Shown in pieces: positions 45,147 to 55,389 of a stretch of DNA of 64,000 bases. A program made the translations under genes and the position numbers. The notes below the pieces were generated by a model. It saw only the letters and a list, made by a program, of their open reading frames with translations. It ran no database searches and was not told where the DNA came from. The DNA lies in assembly GCF_001750145.1 (NCBI RefSeq), contig NZ_CP015732.1, positions 1,426,001 through 1,490,000 on the forward strand, in the 5' to 3' direction. Every line of letters begins with the position of its first letter. The first letter of the stretch is position 1. This DNA comes from Arthrobacter sp. U41. GTDB taxonomy: Bacteria; Actinomycetota; Actinomycetes; Actinomycetales; Micrococcaceae.

Positions 45147-46667
45147 ATGAAACGCAGAACGAGCCGCCCGGGCACGGACCCGGCGCCCGGGCCGCTGCGA
45201 CGGACCCTGCCGCTGCTGCTCCAGACCCTGCTGGTCGTGGCCCTCGCCCTCCCCGCCGGCTTCGCCGTCGCACCGGCCTTCCTGGGCCCCGCCCCCTCTG
45301 CCCCCGCACCGGCTGCCCCGCCCTGGCACCAGGCCCCCGGCGCGCTGGCCCCCCGCGGCGGCGCGGCTGCAGGCAGCAACCCGGAGGCCAGCGAACCGGA
45401 CGGCATCGAACCGCTCAGTGCCACGGCTCCCGTCCCGGAGCCCGGTTCCCTGGCGGCCCAGCTCAACGAAACCCTGAAGGCCGACGGCGCCGGAAACTTC
45501 ACCGGAGTGGTGCAGGACGCCGTCACCGGGGAGGTGCTCTTCGACCGTTCCGGCGACGCGCTCCGCGTTCCGGCCTCCAACATGAAGCTCCTCACCGCCG
45601 CCGCGGCCCTGCGCGCCCTCGGCCCGGAGCGCCGCTTCAGCACCAGGGCAGTGGCAGGCGCCGCCCCGGGCTCGGTCATCCTTACCGGCGGCGGGGACGT
45701 GCTTCTCGGCGCGGGTGAATCGGTCCCGGGCGCCGTGCCGGGCCGGGCCGGGCTCGCCAGCCTGGCGCAGGAGACCGTCCGCGCCCTGCAGGGCGGGGAC
45801 GTCTCCGTCCCCGTGACGGTGCTGCTGGACGATTCCCTCTTCACCGGCCCCGCGCTGAACCCGGCCTGGAACCTGGACGATGTTGCCGCCGGCGAGGTGG
45901 CCCCGCTGTTCGCGCTGGCAATGAACTCCGCCCGCTTCGACCCCGCAATCACCACCGGTCCGCGCCCCCAGGATGCCGCGATGAGCGCCGCCGAGGCGTT
46001 CTCTGCCGAGCTCGCGGCCGCGGCGGCCGCGGCCGGCCTGACGGTGGCGCCGGGCGTCGCGCGGGTTCCCGCGGGAACGGGCGGCGGCGGCGACGGCGCC
46101 CGGGTCCTGGCCGAGGTCCAGTCCGCCACGGCAGGCGAGCAGGTGGACCTGATGCTGCGCAGTTCGGACAACTACCTCGCCGAAGCGATCGGCCGGATGG
46201 CGGCGCTCGCCTCCGGGAAGCCGGGCAGCAACGAGGGCGCAGCCGCAGCCGTGCTGCAGCAGCTCGAGGAACTGAAAATCCCCGCCGCCACCCTGCGCGC
46301 CGCCGATGTCTCAGGGCTGGCATTGAGCAACCAGGTCTCCGCCCGGCAGCTCGCCGACGTGGTCCGGGCGATCACCTCGGGCACCGACACCCGGCTCCGC
46401 GCCGGCCTGGCCGGGTTCCCGGTCGCCGGACTCACCGGAACCCTGGGGGACCGGTACACCGACGCGGCCACGGCCCGCGGTGCGGGGCTGGTCCGGGCCA
46501 AGACCGGCACGCTGAACACGGTGACCTCCCTCAGCGGATATGTGGTGGACGCCGACGGCCGGCTCCTGGTGTTTTCCTTCATCGGCAACGGACTGACCCC
46601 GGGGGCGGACAACCGGACCGCGCTGGACCGCACCGCCTCCGTTCTTGCCGGCTGCGGCTGCCGCTGA
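45147..46667 (+). CDS. dacB: D-alanyl-D-alanine carboxypeptidase/endopeptidase (PBP4 family)
   Basis: The 506-residue protein has an N-terminal membrane anchor or signal (LLLQTLLVVALALPAGFAVA), a Pro/Ala-rich linker (residues 40-90) and a PBP4 domain with the serine motif SNMK (about residue 143), the SDN motif and the KTG motif (about 452). It trims peptidoglycan stem peptides outside the membrane. The following genes (zinc metallopeptidase, tilS, hpt, ftsH) form the conserved actinobacterial block. Confidence 0.93.
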   Translation: MKRRTSRPGTDPAPGPLRRTLPLLLQTLLVVALALPAGFAVAPAFLGPAPSAPAPAAPPWHQAPGALAPRGGAAAGSNPEASEPDGIEPLSATAPVPEPGSLAAQLNETLKADGAGNFTGVVQDAVTGEVLFDRSGDALRVPASNMKLLTAAAALRALGPERRFSTRAVAGAAPGSVILTGGGDVLLGAGESVPGAVPGRAGLASLAQETVRALQGGDVSVPVTVLLDDSLFTGPALNPAWNLDDVAAGEVAPLFALAMNSARFDPAITTGPRPQDAAMSAAEAFSAELAAAAAAAGLTVAPGVARVPAGTGGGGDGARVLAEVQSATAGEQVDLMLRSSDNYLAEAIGRMAALASGKPGSNEGAAAAVLQQLEELKIPAATLRAADVSGLALSNQVSARQLADVVRAITSGTDTRLRAGLAGFPVAGLTGTLGDRYTDAATARGAGLVRAKTGTLNTVTSLSGYVVDADGRLLVFSFIGNGLTPGADNRTALDRTASVLAGCGCR

Positions 46668-46736
46668 CGGCTGCGGGGCGGTTCCCCGTTCGCCGCCCGA
46701 CGAATTTAAGGCGGATTGTCATGCCCCTGTGATCTG

Positions 46737-47864
46737 ATGGAGCCTATGGAGTCCTCTGCCGGCGAGACATCAGCCCAAGCCCAAGCCCTGATCAACTGGG
46801 AGCTTGCCGCTTCCACCGCGGCCCGCCTGACGCCTGCCGGGCCCACCCTGGGGTCGGCTGAGATCGGCGCCGCCGTGGAAAATCTGCGGCTGATGGCGGA
46901 CATTTCCGTGCCGCACGTCCACGACATCACCGGGCTGGAGGCCGCACGCGAACTGCGCGATTCCTCGGTCCTCATCGTGGACCGCGCCTCCTGGGCCAGG
47001 GCCAACACCCAGAGCTTCGCCGTGATGCTCAAACCGGCCATGGAAAAGATGCTCGAGAGCCGCCGCGGCACCCTGAACCCCGGCGCGGCCAGCGTCAGCG
47101 GCGCCATCACGGGCAGCCAGCTCGGCGCGATCCTCGCCTTCCTCTCCAGCAAGGTCCTGGGCCAGTACGACCCCTTCTCCGCCCTCGCCGAGAACTCCAC
47201 CGCGCCCGCCGCCGGCCGCCTGCTGCTCGTGGCGCCGAACATCATCTCCGTCGAGCGCGAAATCAACGTCGAACCCGAGGATTTCCGGCTGTGGGTCTGT
47301 CTCCATGAACAGACCCACCGTGTGCAGTTCGCCGCCGCGCCGTGGCTGCGGCACCACATGCTGGAGGAGATCGACAACCTCAGCGGCCAGCTGCTCGGCA
47401 ATGTCGACTCCCTGATGGAACGGGCCTCGGCTGCGGCGAAATCGCTCAAGGACCGCACCGCCTCCGGCAGTTCACCCAGCAGGGGAGCCATCCTCGACCT
47501 GCTGCAGAACCCCGAGGAAAAAGCCGCGATCTCACGCCTGACCGCACTGATGAGCCTGCTCGAAGGGCACGCCAACGTGGTGATGGACGCCGTCGACGCC
47601 AGCATCGTGCCGTCCGTGAAGACCATCCGGCAGCGCTTCAACTCCCGGGCCCAGGACCGCGGTGTGATCGAGAAGTTCATCCGCAGCCTGCTTGGACTGG
47701 ACGCCAAGATGCGCCAGTACAGCGACGGCGCAAAGTTCGTCCGCGAAGTCGTGGATGTGGCCGGCATGGAGGGTTTCAACAAGGTCTGGGAGTCCGCGGA
47801 CCACCTGCCGAGCGAGCCCGAAATTCACGATTCAAAGCTTTGGCTCGAACGGATGGGGCACTAG
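46737..47864 (+). CDS. zinc-dependent metallopeptidase (DUF2342 type)
   Basis: About 375 residues, with the zincin motif HEQTH near residue 190 and a downstream Glu-containing EGHANVVMDAV near residue 282 that should be the third ligand. This is the DUF2342 family found next to dacB and tilS in actinobacteria. No signal peptide, so cytosolic. Start ATG 46737 or 46746 is uncertain. The stop is five bases before tilS. Confidence 0.87.
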   Translation: MEPMESSAGETSAQAQALINWELAASTAARLTPAGPTLGSAEIGAAVENLRLMADISVPHVHDITGLEAARELRDSSVLIVDRASWARANTQSFAVMLKPAMEKMLESRRGTLNPGAASVSGAITGSQLGAILAFLSSKVLGQYDPFSALAENSTAPAAGRLLLVAPNIISVEREINVEPEDFRLWVCLHEQTHRVQFAAAPWLRHHMLEEIDNLSGQLLGNVDSLMERASAAAKSLKDRTASGSSPSRGAILDLLQNPEEKAAISRLTALMSLLEGHANVVMDAVDASIVPSVKTIRQRFNSRAQDRGVIEKFIRSLLGLDAKMRQYSDGAKFVREVVDVAGMEGFNKVWESADHLPSEPEIHDSKLWLERMGH

Positions 47865-47869
47865 TTTCC

Positions 47870-48982
47870 GTGACCGCCCGTCCCGTTTCCAGCGGACGAC
47901 GCCGGCCCGGCCGGCTGGCGCCCGTCGTCGGCACCGCGCGGAAAATGCTGCAGGACGCCCTGGCCGCAGCAGGCTACCCGGAACGTGTCCTGGTCGCGTG
48001 CAGCGGCGGACCTGATTCGCTGGCACTCGCCGCCGTCGCCGCCTACTTCGCCCGCCGCGGGCACGTGCACGGACACCCCGTCTCCGTGGGCGCCGTCGTG
48101 GTGGACCACCAGCTGCAGCCCGGTTCAGCCGATATCGCCGCCGCCACGGCCGTGACGCTGCGGGAACTGGGGCTCTCACCCGTGCAGGTCAGGACCGTCG
48201 AGGTCTCCTCCACCGGTATGGGGCCGGAGGCGGCTGCCCGGGACGCCCGCCATGCCGCCCTGGAGGCGGCGGCGGACGACACCGGCGCCCAGGCCATCCT
48301 GCTCGGCCACACCCTGGATGACCAGGCCGAACAGGTGCTGCTGGGACTCGCACGCGGCTCAGGAACCCGGTCCCTGGCGGGGATGCGCCCCGCCCGGGAC
48401 CGCCTGCTGCGGCCGTTCCTGGGGCTGCGGCGGGCGGACACCCTCACGATCTGCGAGGTCGAGAGCCTCGAACCCTGGCACGATCCCAGCAACGCGGACC
48501 CGTCCTTTGCGCGGTCCCGGACCCGGGTGGAGGTGCTGCCGCTGCTGGAGGCAAAACTTGGTCCCGGCGTTGCCGAATCGCTCGCGCGGACCGCCGCCAT
48601 CCTGCAGCTGGACGCCGACTACCTCGAGGACGTGGCCAATGACACCTTCCTCCGGCTGCGGGAGCTGTCCGGTTCCACGATCAGCCTCCCGGAGGAAGCG
48701 CTGCGGGAACTGGCGCCGGCCGTGAGGTTCCGGGTCATCGCAAAGGCCGCGGCCGCCGTCGGGGGCCAGCAGCCCAGTTACCAGCGCCTGCTGGCCGCGG
48801 AAGCGCTGCTCCGCCGCCAGGGGTCGGCGGGTCCCGTGGAGCTGCCCGGCGGGGTCAGCGTCTACCGGCTCTCGCTCGCGCAGCTCCTCGCCGAAGGGCC
48901 GTCCGGTTCCGCCGGTGTTCCCCGTGAGGCGGCCCGCTGTGGGAAGCTTGTATTCCGGCCTCAAAAACCGCCCAAAATATAG
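47870..48982 (+). CDS. tilS: tRNA(Ile)-lysidine synthetase
   Basis: This 370-residue enzyme adds lysine to cytidine 34 of tRNA-Ile(CAU). It has the PP-loop SGGPDS (residues 45-50), GHTLDDQAEQVLLGLARGSG and the RPFLGLRRADT segment, followed by a C-terminal domain. GTG 47870 is five bases after the metallopeptidase stop; the frame is open farther upstream but antisense to nothing useful and lacks the N-terminal pattern. It is followed after 29 bases by hpt. Confidence 0.95.
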   Translation: MTARPVSSGRRRPGRLAPVVGTARKMLQDALAAAGYPERVLVACSGGPDSLALAAVAAYFARRGHVHGHPVSVGAVVVDHQLQPGSADIAAATAVTLRELGLSPVQVRTVEVSSTGMGPEAAARDARHAALEAAADDTGAQAILLGHTLDDQAEQVLLGLARGSGTRSLAGMRPARDRLLRPFLGLRRADTLTICEVESLEPWHDPSNADPSFARSRTRVEVLPLLEAKLGPGVAESLARTAAILQLDADYLEDVANDTFLRLRELSGSTISLPEEALRELAPAVRFRVIAKAAAAVGGQQPSYQRLLAAEALLRRQGSAGPVELPGGVSVYRLSLAQLLAEGPSGSAGVPREAARCGKLVFRPQKPPKI

Positions 48983-49011
48983 TCGCCCCCGCATCTACAC
49001 AGGAGTTATTG

Positions 49012-49563
49012 GTGGATTCAAACGACGTCCAGGCAGATCTCAAGCACGTTCTGTACTCCAAGGAGCAGATCCAGTCTCGGATCACCGAACTCGCTGCCCA
49101 GATCGACAAGGACTACGAAGGCCGTGATCTGCTGATCGTCGGCGTGCTCAAGGGCGCCGTGATGGTGATGGCCGATCTCGCCCGCGCCCTTCACAGCCAC
49201 GTCTCGATGGACTGGATGGCGGTCTCGTCCTACGGCTCCGGCACCCAGTCCTCCGGCGTGGTCCGCATCCTCAAGGACCTCGACACGGACCTCATGGGCA
49301 AGGATGTGCTGATCGTCGAGGACATCATCGACTCCGGCCTGACCCTGTCCTGGCTCAAGACCAACCTGGAATCACGCGGCACGGCCTCGGTGGAAATCTG
49401 CACCGCGTTCCGCAAGCCCACGGCCGCCAAGGTCCAGATCGACGTCAAGTACGTCGGTTATGACATCCCCAACGAGTTCGTCGTTGGCTATGGCCTGGAC
49501 TACGCCGAGAAGTACCGCAACCTGGACTTCGTCGGCACCCTGGCACCGCACGTCTACGAGTAG
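49012..49563 (+). CDS. hpt: hypoxanthine phosphoribosyltransferase
   Basis: The 183-residue enzyme salvages hypoxanthine and guanine with PRPP. The PRPP loop is VLIVEDIIDSGLTLSWL and the flexible loop MAVSSYGSGTQSSGVVRI. GTG 49012 has AGGAG (49001-49005) at six bases; an in-frame TTG at 49009 is too close. It sits in the usual actinobacterial order tilS - hpt - ftsH. Confidence 0.96.
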   Translation: MDSNDVQADLKHVLYSKEQIQSRITELAAQIDKDYEGRDLLIVGVLKGAVMVMADLARALHSHVSMDWMAVSSYGSGTQSSGVVRILKDLDTDLMGKDVLIVEDIIDSGLTLSWLKTNLESRGTASVEICTAFRKPTAAKVQIDVKYVGYDIPNEFVVGYGLDYAEKYRNLDFVGTLAPHVYE

Positions 49564-49776
49564 CGGGCGGCCGCAGGGTCCGGCAGGACTGACCCGGCCC
49601 AGGTCCGGCAAGGGGCCGGTCCCGGGCCGGCCCCGCTACGCCCTCAGGGAACTTTTGGACTACACCGTGCGTGAGTAACTCCGACGGTGTATAGCTTGAA
49701 GCTGATGCAGCACCACACGCGCGCAGATCGGTCGCCGTGCAGCACTACCAGGAGGGACGGGGCCTGCCCCGAACAG

Positions 49777-51843
49777 ATGAAAGCTAAGAGTTTCTTCAAG
49801 GGCCCGGGCATCTGGATTGTCGTTGTTGTTGGCATGCTCCTGCTGGCCTTTGCCACCCTGTCCCCGGGCGGCGCAGCCCGGATCGACACGGACAAGGGTC
49901 TCGCGCTGCTGACCGATGGCGGCAAGGTCGAACAGGCAAAAATCTTCGACGCGGAGAACCGCGTGGACCTGGTCCTGAAGGAAAACCTGCAGGTTGACGG
50001 CCAGGACAAGGGCAAGAACATCCAGTTCTACTACGTCAACGCCCGCGCCGACGACGTGGTCAAGGCCGTCACTGACGCCAGGCCCCCGAGCGGCTACACC
50101 GACCAGCCGGTCGAGAACAACTGGCTCTCCGGGCTGTTCTCCCTTCTGATCCCCGTCCTCCTCCTGGGCGTCCTCTTCTGGTTCCTGCTTTCCCGCATGC
50201 AGGGCGGCGGCTCCAAGGTCATGCAGTTCGGCAAGTCCAAGGCCAAGCTGGTCAACAAGGACATGCCCCAGGTCACCTTCAGCGACGTCGCCGGAGCGGA
50301 CGAGGCCGTCGAGGAACTCGAAGAAATCAAGGAGTTCCTGCAGGAACCGGCGAAGTTCCAGGCCGTTGGCGCCAAGATCCCCAAGGGCGTGCTGCTTTAC
50401 GGCCCTCCCGGCACCGGCAAAACGCTGCTGGCCCGCGCCGTCGCCGGCGAAGCCGGTGTCCCCTTCTTCTCCATCTCCGGTTCCGACTTCGTGGAAATGT
50501 TCGTCGGCGTGGGCGCATCCCGTGTCCGCGACCTGTTCGAGCAGGCCAAGGCGAACGCCCCGGCGATCATCTTCGTGGACGAGATCGACGCCGTCGGCCG
50601 TCACCGCGGTGCCGGCATCGGCGGCGGCAACGACGAACGCGAGCAGACCCTCAACCAGCTGCTGGTTGAAATGGACGGCTTCGACGTCAAGACCAACGTC
50701 ATCCTGATCGCCGCGACCAACCGCCCGGACGTGCTGGACCCGGCACTGCTGCGCCCGGGCCGCTTCGACCGGCAGATCTCCGTCGAGGCCCCGGACCTGA
50801 TCGGCCGCGACCAGATCCTGAAGGTCCACGCCAAGGGCAAGCCGATGGCTCCCGGCGTCGACCTGAAGGCCGTCGCCAAGAAGACCCCCGGCTACACCGG
50901 CGCGGACCTGGCCAACGTCCTCAACGAGGCCGCGCTGCTGACCGCCCGCTCCAACGCCAACCTGATTGACGACCGCGCCCTCGACGAGGCCATCGACCGT
51001 GTGATGGCCGGCCCGCAGAAGCGCAGCCGCGTCATGAAGGAACACGAACGCAAGGTCACCGCGTACCACGAAGGCGGCCACGCCCTCGTCGCCGCGGCGC
51101 TGCGGAATTCGGCGCCGGTCACCAAGATCACCATCCTGCCCCGCGGCCGCGCCCTGGGCTACACCATGGTGGTTCCGGAGAACGACAAGTACTCCGTGAC
51201 CCGCAACGAGCTCCTCGATCAGATGGCCTACGCCATGGGCGGCCGTGTCGCGGAGGAACTCGTCTTCCACGACCCGTCCACCGGGGCGTCCAACGACATC
51301 GAAAAGGCCACCGGGATCGCCCGCAAGATGGTCACCGAGTTCGGCATGAGCGAACGCGTCGGCGCGGTGCGCCTCGGCCAGGGCGGCGGCGAGCCCTTCC
51401 TGGGCCGCGACGCCGGCCACGAGCGCAACTACTCCGACCAGATCGCCTACATCGTCGACGAGGAGGTGCGCCGCCTGATCGAAGGCGCCCATGACGAGGC
51501 CTACGCCATCCTGATTGAGAACCGCGACGTCCTGGACGAGCTGGCGCTCGAACTGCTGGAGCGCGAAACGCTGAACCAGGCCGAAATCGCCCAGGTCTTC
51601 ACCGACATCCGGAAGCGCGATTTCCGCGAGATCTGGCTGTCCAAGGAGACCCGTCCGATCCAGGAAATCGGGCCGGTGGAATCCCGCCGGGAGAAGGCCG
51701 AACGCGAAGCGCAGGAAGAAGCCAAGGAAGCCCGCCTCGAGGAACCGCTGGACACGTTCCCGCCGCACGCCCAGGGCGTTTCCGGACAGGAGCCGTTCCA
51801 GGGCGGTGTAACGGATCTCGGGCCTGACGGCCATCCCGGCTAG
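49777..51843 (+). CDS. ftsH: ATP-dependent zinc metalloprotease FtsH
   Basis: The 688-residue membrane protease degrades misfolded membrane and regulatory proteins. It has two membrane segments (residues about 10-28 and 110-130), an AAA+ domain with GPPGTGKT (about 208), [11 protein letters not shown] and the second region of homology [19 protein letters not shown], and the zinc motif HEGGH (about 430). ATG 49777 gives the usual [12 protein letters not shown]-terminus; the frame is open to 49687. A 213-base gap after hpt may hold its promoter. Confidence 0.97.
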   Translation: MKAKSFFKGPGIWIVVVVGMLLLAFATLSPGGAARIDTDKGLALLTDGGKVEQAKIFDAENRVDLVLKENLQVDGQDKGKNIQFYYVNARADDVVKAVTDARPPSGYTDQPVENNWLSGLFSLLIPVLLLGVLFWFLLSRMQGGGSKVMQFGKSKAKLVNKDMPQVTFSDVAGADEAVEELEEIKEFLQEPAKFQAVGAKIPKGVLLYGPPGTGKTLLARAVAGEAGVPFFSISGSDFVEMFVGVGASRVRDLFEQAKANAPAIIFVDEIDAVGRHRGAGIGGGNDEREQTLNQLLVEMDGFDVKTNVILIAATNRPDVLDPALLRPGRFDRQISVEAPDLIGRDQILKVHAKGKPMAPGVDLKAVAKKTPGYTGADLANVLNEAALLTARSNANLIDDRALDEAIDRVMAGPQKRSRVMKEHERKVTAYHEGGHALVAAALRNSAPVTKITILPRGRALGYTMVVPENDKYSVTRNELLDQMAYAMGGRVAEELVFHDPSTGASNDIEKATGIARKMVTEFGMSERVGAVRLGQGGGEPFLGRDAGHERNYSDQIAYIVDEEVRRLIEGAHDEAYAILIENRDVLDELALELLERETLNQAEIAQVFTDIRKRDFREIWLSKETRPIQEIGPVESRREKAEREAQEEAKEARLEEPLDTFPPHAQGVSGQEPFQGGVTDLGPDGHPG

Positions 51844-51852
51844 GCTTCTTAA

Positions 51853-52497
51853 GTGACTTCTTTCTTCAATGACGACGACGACGCTCCCGCCACCGATGAT
51901 TTGGCGGCGGGAGGGCCCGTCCCCGGGCCCGACGTCGTGGACAAGCCCCGGATCGCCGCGGCCGTCCGTGAGATCCTGCTGGCCATCGGCGAGGACCCGG
52001 ACCGCAGCGGCCTGCTGGACACCCCGAAACGGGTTGCCAATGCCTACACCGAGATGTTCGCCGGCCTCCACCACGACCCGGCGGAAATCCTGGCCACCAC
52101 CTTCGACCTGGACCACGAGGAACTCGTCCTGGTCAAGGACATTCCGTTCTACTCCACCTGCGAGCACCACCTCGTTCCTTTCCACGGGGTCGCCCATGTC
52201 GGCTACATTCCCTCGCATGACGGGAAGGTCACCGGGCTGAGCAAGCTGGCGCGGCTGGTGGACATGTTCGCCCGCCGCCCCCAGGTCCAGGAACGCCTGA
52301 CCACCCAGATCGTCGAGGCCCTCGTTACTCATCTCAAGCCGCGCGGCGCCATCGTCGTCGTCGAATGCGAACACCTCTGCATGTCCATGCGCGGCATCCG
52401 CAAGCCCGGCGCCAAGACCGTCACCAGCGCGGTACGCGGGCAACTCCATGACCCGGCCACCCGTGCCGAGGCCATGAGCCTCATCATCGGAAGGTAA
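51853..52497 (+). CDS. folE: GTP cyclohydrolase I
   Basis: The 214-residue enzyme converts GTP to dihydroneopterin triphosphate, the first folate step. The zinc motif is [10 protein letters not shown], with [15 protein letters not shown] later. GTG 51853 is nine bases after the ftsH stop. An acidic 30-residue N-terminus precedes the core. It opens the folE-folP-folB-folK run. Confidence 0.96.
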   Translation: MTSFFNDDDDAPATDDLAAGGPVPGPDVVDKPRIAAAVREILLAIGEDPDRSGLLDTPKRVANAYTEMFAGLHHDPAEILATTFDLDHEELVLVKDIPFYSTCEHHLVPFHGVAHVGYIPSHDGKVTGLSKLARLVDMFARRPQVQERLTTQIVEALVTHLKPRGAIVVVECEHLCMSMRGIRKPGAKTVTSAVRGQLHDPATRAEAMSLIIGR

Positions 52498-52508
52498 CAA
52501 CACAGACT

Positions 52509-53432
52509 ATGGATTCCCTAGCTGCAGCACCTGGAACCGGACCCGCGACCTCGCCCCTGCCCGTCCTGCGCAAGCCCCGCCCCGCAGCGAAATTCAAGGA
52601 TCTCCCCACGGACCGGACGCTTGTTATGGCGATCCTGAACGTCACCCCGGACTCCTTCAGCGACGGCGGCAAACACGCCACCGCCGACACCGCCATCGCC
52701 GCCGGTCTGCGGATGTTCTACGGCGGAGCGGACATCATCGACGTCGGCGGCGAATCCACCCGCCCGGGAGCCGTCGAAGTCGGCGTCGAGGAGGAGCAGC
52801 GGCGGGTCCTGCCCGTGATCCAGGCGCTGGTGAAGGCCGGCGCCCTGGTCAGCATCGACACCACCCACGCCGCCACCGCCGCCGCGGCGCTGGAAGCCGG
52901 GGCCGCGATCATTAACGACGTGTCCGGGCTGACCATGGAACCGGAAATGGCCGAACTCGCCGCCCGCAGCAGGGTCCCTTACATCCTGACGCACCGCCGC
53001 GGCAACGCCAGCACCATGGACTCCCTGACCGAATACGGGAACGTCGCGGACGACGTCGCCGCCGAACTCGCCGGGGTCCGCGACAAGCTGTACGCGGCCG
53101 GAGTGGCACCGGAACAGATCATCCTGGACCCGGGACTCGGCTTTTCCAAGACCGACGTGCAGAACTGGGAGCTGCTGCGGCGCCTGGACGTGCTGCAGGC
53201 CATGGGCCACAAGGTCCTCGTCGCCGCCTCCCGCAAGCGCTTCCTCGGCAGCCTCCTGACCGAGTCCGGCAAGGCCGCCCCGCCGGCCGAACGCGACGCC
53301 GCCTCCGCCGCTGTGACCGCCATCAGCGCCTACCGGGGCGCCTGGGCGGTCCGCGTGCACGACGTCGGCCCCAGCCTCGACGCCGCCAAGGTCGCCGCCC
53401 GCATGGCACCGGCCGCCACCGGCCCCAACTGA
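52509..53432 (+). CDS. folP: dihydropteroate synthase
   Basis: A 307-residue TIM-barrel enzyme that joins pterin pyrophosphate and p-aminobenzoate; it is the sulfonamide target. Motifs: MAILNVTPDSFSDGG near residue 38, GGESTRPGAVEV, INDVSGL, DPGLGFSKT and RKRFLG. A 35-residue variable N-terminus precedes. It lies 11 bases after folE. Confidence 0.96.
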   Translation: MDSLAAAPGTGPATSPLPVLRKPRPAAKFKDLPTDRTLVMAILNVTPDSFSDGGKHATADTAIAAGLRMFYGGADIIDVGGESTRPGAVEVGVEEEQRRVLPVIQALVKAGALVSIDTTHAATAAAALEAGAAIINDVSGLTMEPEMAELAARSRVPYILTHRRGNASTMDSLTEYGNVADDVAAELAGVRDKLYAAGVAPEQIILDPGLGFSKTDVQNWELLRRLDVLQAMGHKVLVAASRKRFLGSLLTESGKAAPPAERDAASAAVTAISAYRGAWAVRVHDVGPSLDAAKVAARMAPAATGPN

Positions 53433-53446
53433 ACCGACAGGCCACC

Positions 53447-53815
53447 ATGGACCAGATCACGCTGAGCGGCGTCACCGCCGTCGGCCATCACGGAGTGTTT
53501 GATTTCGAGCGGCGCAATGGCCAGCCGTTCGTGGTCGACGCCGTGCTGCACCTGGATTTCAGCCGCGCCGCCGCCTCCGACGACGTTCTGGACACCGCGC
53601 ACTACGGTGAAGTGGCCGAATGCATCCGGGGCTGGATCACGGGGGAGCCGCTGAACCTGATCGAGGCGCTGGCCGTGCGGATCGCCGAGGAGGTGCTGCG
53701 GAGGTTCCCCGTCACCGCGGTAGACATCACCGTGCACAAACCCAAGGCTCCCATCGCAGTGGAGTTCGGCGACGTCTCCGTCAGCGTCCGGCGGGCCCGA
53801 CAGGTGCAGCCATGA
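53447..53815 (+). CDS. folB: dihydroneopterin aldolase
   Basis: This 122-residue protein cleaves dihydroneopterin to hydroxymethyl dihydropterin. Seen: VGHHGVFDFERRNGQPF (residues about 11-27), DTAHYGEVAECI and a terminal VTAVDITVHKPKAPI. The stop overlaps the ATG of folK by four bases (ATGA), giving coupled translation. Confidence 0.94.
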   Translation: MDQITLSGVTAVGHHGVFDFERRNGQPFVVDAVLHLDFSRAAASDDVLDTAHYGEVAECIRGWITGEPLNLIEALAVRIAEEVLRRFPVTAVDITVHKPKAPIAVEFGDVSVSVRRARQVQP

Positions 53816-54339
53816 GCTACACCCGGGCCGTGCTCGCACTCGGCAGCAACCTCGGGGCGCGCAGCGACACCCTCTCGGCCGCCGTCGCGGACATCGTTGA
53901 CCCGCCCGAAGTCCGCCTGCTGGCCATCTCGCCGATTGTCCAGACGAAAGCCGTCGGCGGGCCGGCCGGCCAGCCGGACTTCCTCAACATGGTGATCGCC
54001 GTGGAGACCACACTGACACCCCTTGAGCTGCTGACGCACTGCCACGCGGTCGAAGAGAAGCATCACCGGGTCCGCGACGTGCGCTGGGGCCCGCGCACCC
54101 TCGACGTTGACATCATCACCTACGGGGAGCTGGTCAGCTCCGACCCGGAGCTTACCCTTCCCCACCCGCGTGCCGCCCAGCGGGCATTCGTGCTCTACCC
54201 GTGGTCGCTCATTGACCCTGCCGCGGAGCTTGACGGCGAACGCGTCGGCGAACTCGCCGCCCGGGCCGCCGACTTTGCCGACCTGGTGCCCTTCGACGGC
54301 TTCAAAAAACTCCATGGCGTGGCCGGAGCGGCGGAATGA
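53812..54339 (+). CDS. folK: 2-amino-4-hydroxy-6-hydroxymethyldihydropteridine pyrophosphokinase
   Basis: The 175-residue enzyme transfers pyrophosphate to hydroxymethyl dihydropterin. Signature RWGPRTLDVDII is present, along with ALGSNLGARSD at the N-terminus and LPHPRAAQRAFVLYP. It starts inside folB and its stop overlaps the DUF3180 start by four bases. Confidence 0.95.
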   Translation: MSYTRAVLALGSNLGARSDTLSAAVADIVDPPEVRLLAISPIVQTKAVGGPAGQPDFLNMVIAVETTLTPLELLTHCHAVEEKHHRVRDVRWGPRTLDVDIITYGELVSSDPELTLPHPRAAQRAFVLYPWSLIDPAAELDGERVGELAARAADFADLVPFDGFKKLHGVAGAAE

Positions 54340-54860
54340 TGAAGTTGACCAGCCCCCTGGTGCTGCTGGTGATCAGCGCGGCAGTGGGAACCCTGGGCTG
54401 GCTCGCAGCCCTGCTGACCACCCGCTACAGCCTGAACACCCCCGTGCTGCCGCTCAACGGACTCATCACGATGGGCGTGATCGTTGTGCTCACCCTCGTG
54501 CTGGGCATCCGGGTACTCCGCTGGCGGAACGGCAACAAGAAGAAGATGCTCAACCCCATCCTGGCAGCCTTGACCCTCGTCCTGGCCCAGGCCTGCGCCT
54601 ACACCGGCGCCGTCCTGCTGGGCTGGCATGCCGGGATTTTCGTTGACCAGCTGCGCCTCTGGAACCTGCGCAGCGACCAGACCCTCGCCTGGCAGGCGCT
54701 GGCGATGGCCGGGGGCGGCCTGGCGATGGTCGTGGTTGGACTGATGGTGGAACGGTTCTGCCGGATCCCGCCCGAGGACGGGGAGGGCGAGCCGGCCCCG
54801 GGTCTTCAGGAAAAGCGCAAGCCCAAGGCGGAAGGCGAATATGCGTACCGAGGCGATTGA
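54336..54860 (+). CDS. DUF3180 membrane protein
   Basis: A 174-residue protein with four hydrophobic segments and a charged C-terminal tail (EKRKPKAEGEYAYRGD). This family occurs after folK in actinobacteria and has no known function. It overlaps folK at its start and the next PH-domain gene at its end (20 bases), so the whole run is tightly coupled. Confidence 0.85.
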   Translation: MMKLTSPLVLLVISAAVGTLGWLAALLTTRYSLNTPVLPLNGLITMGVIVVLTLVLGIRVLRWRNGNKKKMLNPILAALTLVLAQACAYTGAVLLGWHAGIFVDQLRLWNLRSDQTLAWQALAMAGGGLAMVVVGLMVERFCRIPPEDGEGEPAPGLQEKRKPKAEGEYAYRGD

Positions 54861-55353
54861 CCCTCCGGGCATCACCTGGCTGCGCGTCTCCCCAAAATAC
54901 GTCACGGTGCGTCTCGCCAGCTGGGCGCTGGCCACCCTCGTCATCGTCGCGCTGCTGTGCCTCCCGCTGATTCTGGTCCTGAACGGATGGTGGCAGTCCT
55001 TCCCGCTCTGGCTCGCGGCCGGACTCCCCGCCGTGATGCTTGTCCTGGCCCTGTGGAAGCTCCTGCTCATTCCCCGCCAGGTGCGTGCCATCGGCTACGC
55101 CGAGCGGGAGGATGACCTGCTCATCCGACGCGGCATCTTTTTCCAGCGGACCCTCGTGGTCCCCTACGGCCGCATGCAGTACGTGGACATCGGCGCCGGG
55201 CCGGTGGAACGCGGCCTGGGCCTGTGCACGCTGAAGCTGCACACCGCCTCTGCCGGCACCAACGCGGAAATCCCCGGACTGCCCGCCGCCGAAGGGGCCC
55301 GGCTCCGCGAGCAGCTCTCCGCCCGCGGCGAAGCCCGGCTGGCCGGACTGTGA
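54841..55353 (+). CDS. PH-domain membrane protein (YdbS-like)
   Basis: A 170-residue protein with two membrane segments (about residues 24-75) and a bacterial PH domain with RRGIFFQRTLVVPYGRMQYV and GLCTLKLHTASAG. Such YdbS/YdbT pairs are adjacent membrane proteins of unclear role. It overlaps the DUF3180 gene by 20 bases and is followed by the larger PH protein. Confidence 0.85.
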   Translation: MRTEAIDPPGITWLRVSPKYVTVRLASWALATLVIVALLCLPLILVLNGWWQSFPLWLAAGLPAVMLVLALWKLLLIPRQVRAIGYAEREDDLLIRRGIFFQRTLVVPYGRMQYVDIGAGPVERGLGLCTLKLHTASAGTNAEIPGLPAAEGARLREQLSARGEARLAGL

Positions 55354-55389
55354 CGGGTCCGCCGTGAGGTCCTCCGTTAGGGGAACTCG

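Noticed and set aside
49660..52503. 947-codon frame on the minus strand
   Set aside because: Antisense to ftsH and folE; composition (Val/Asp/Gly-rich, no motif) marks it as a shadow.
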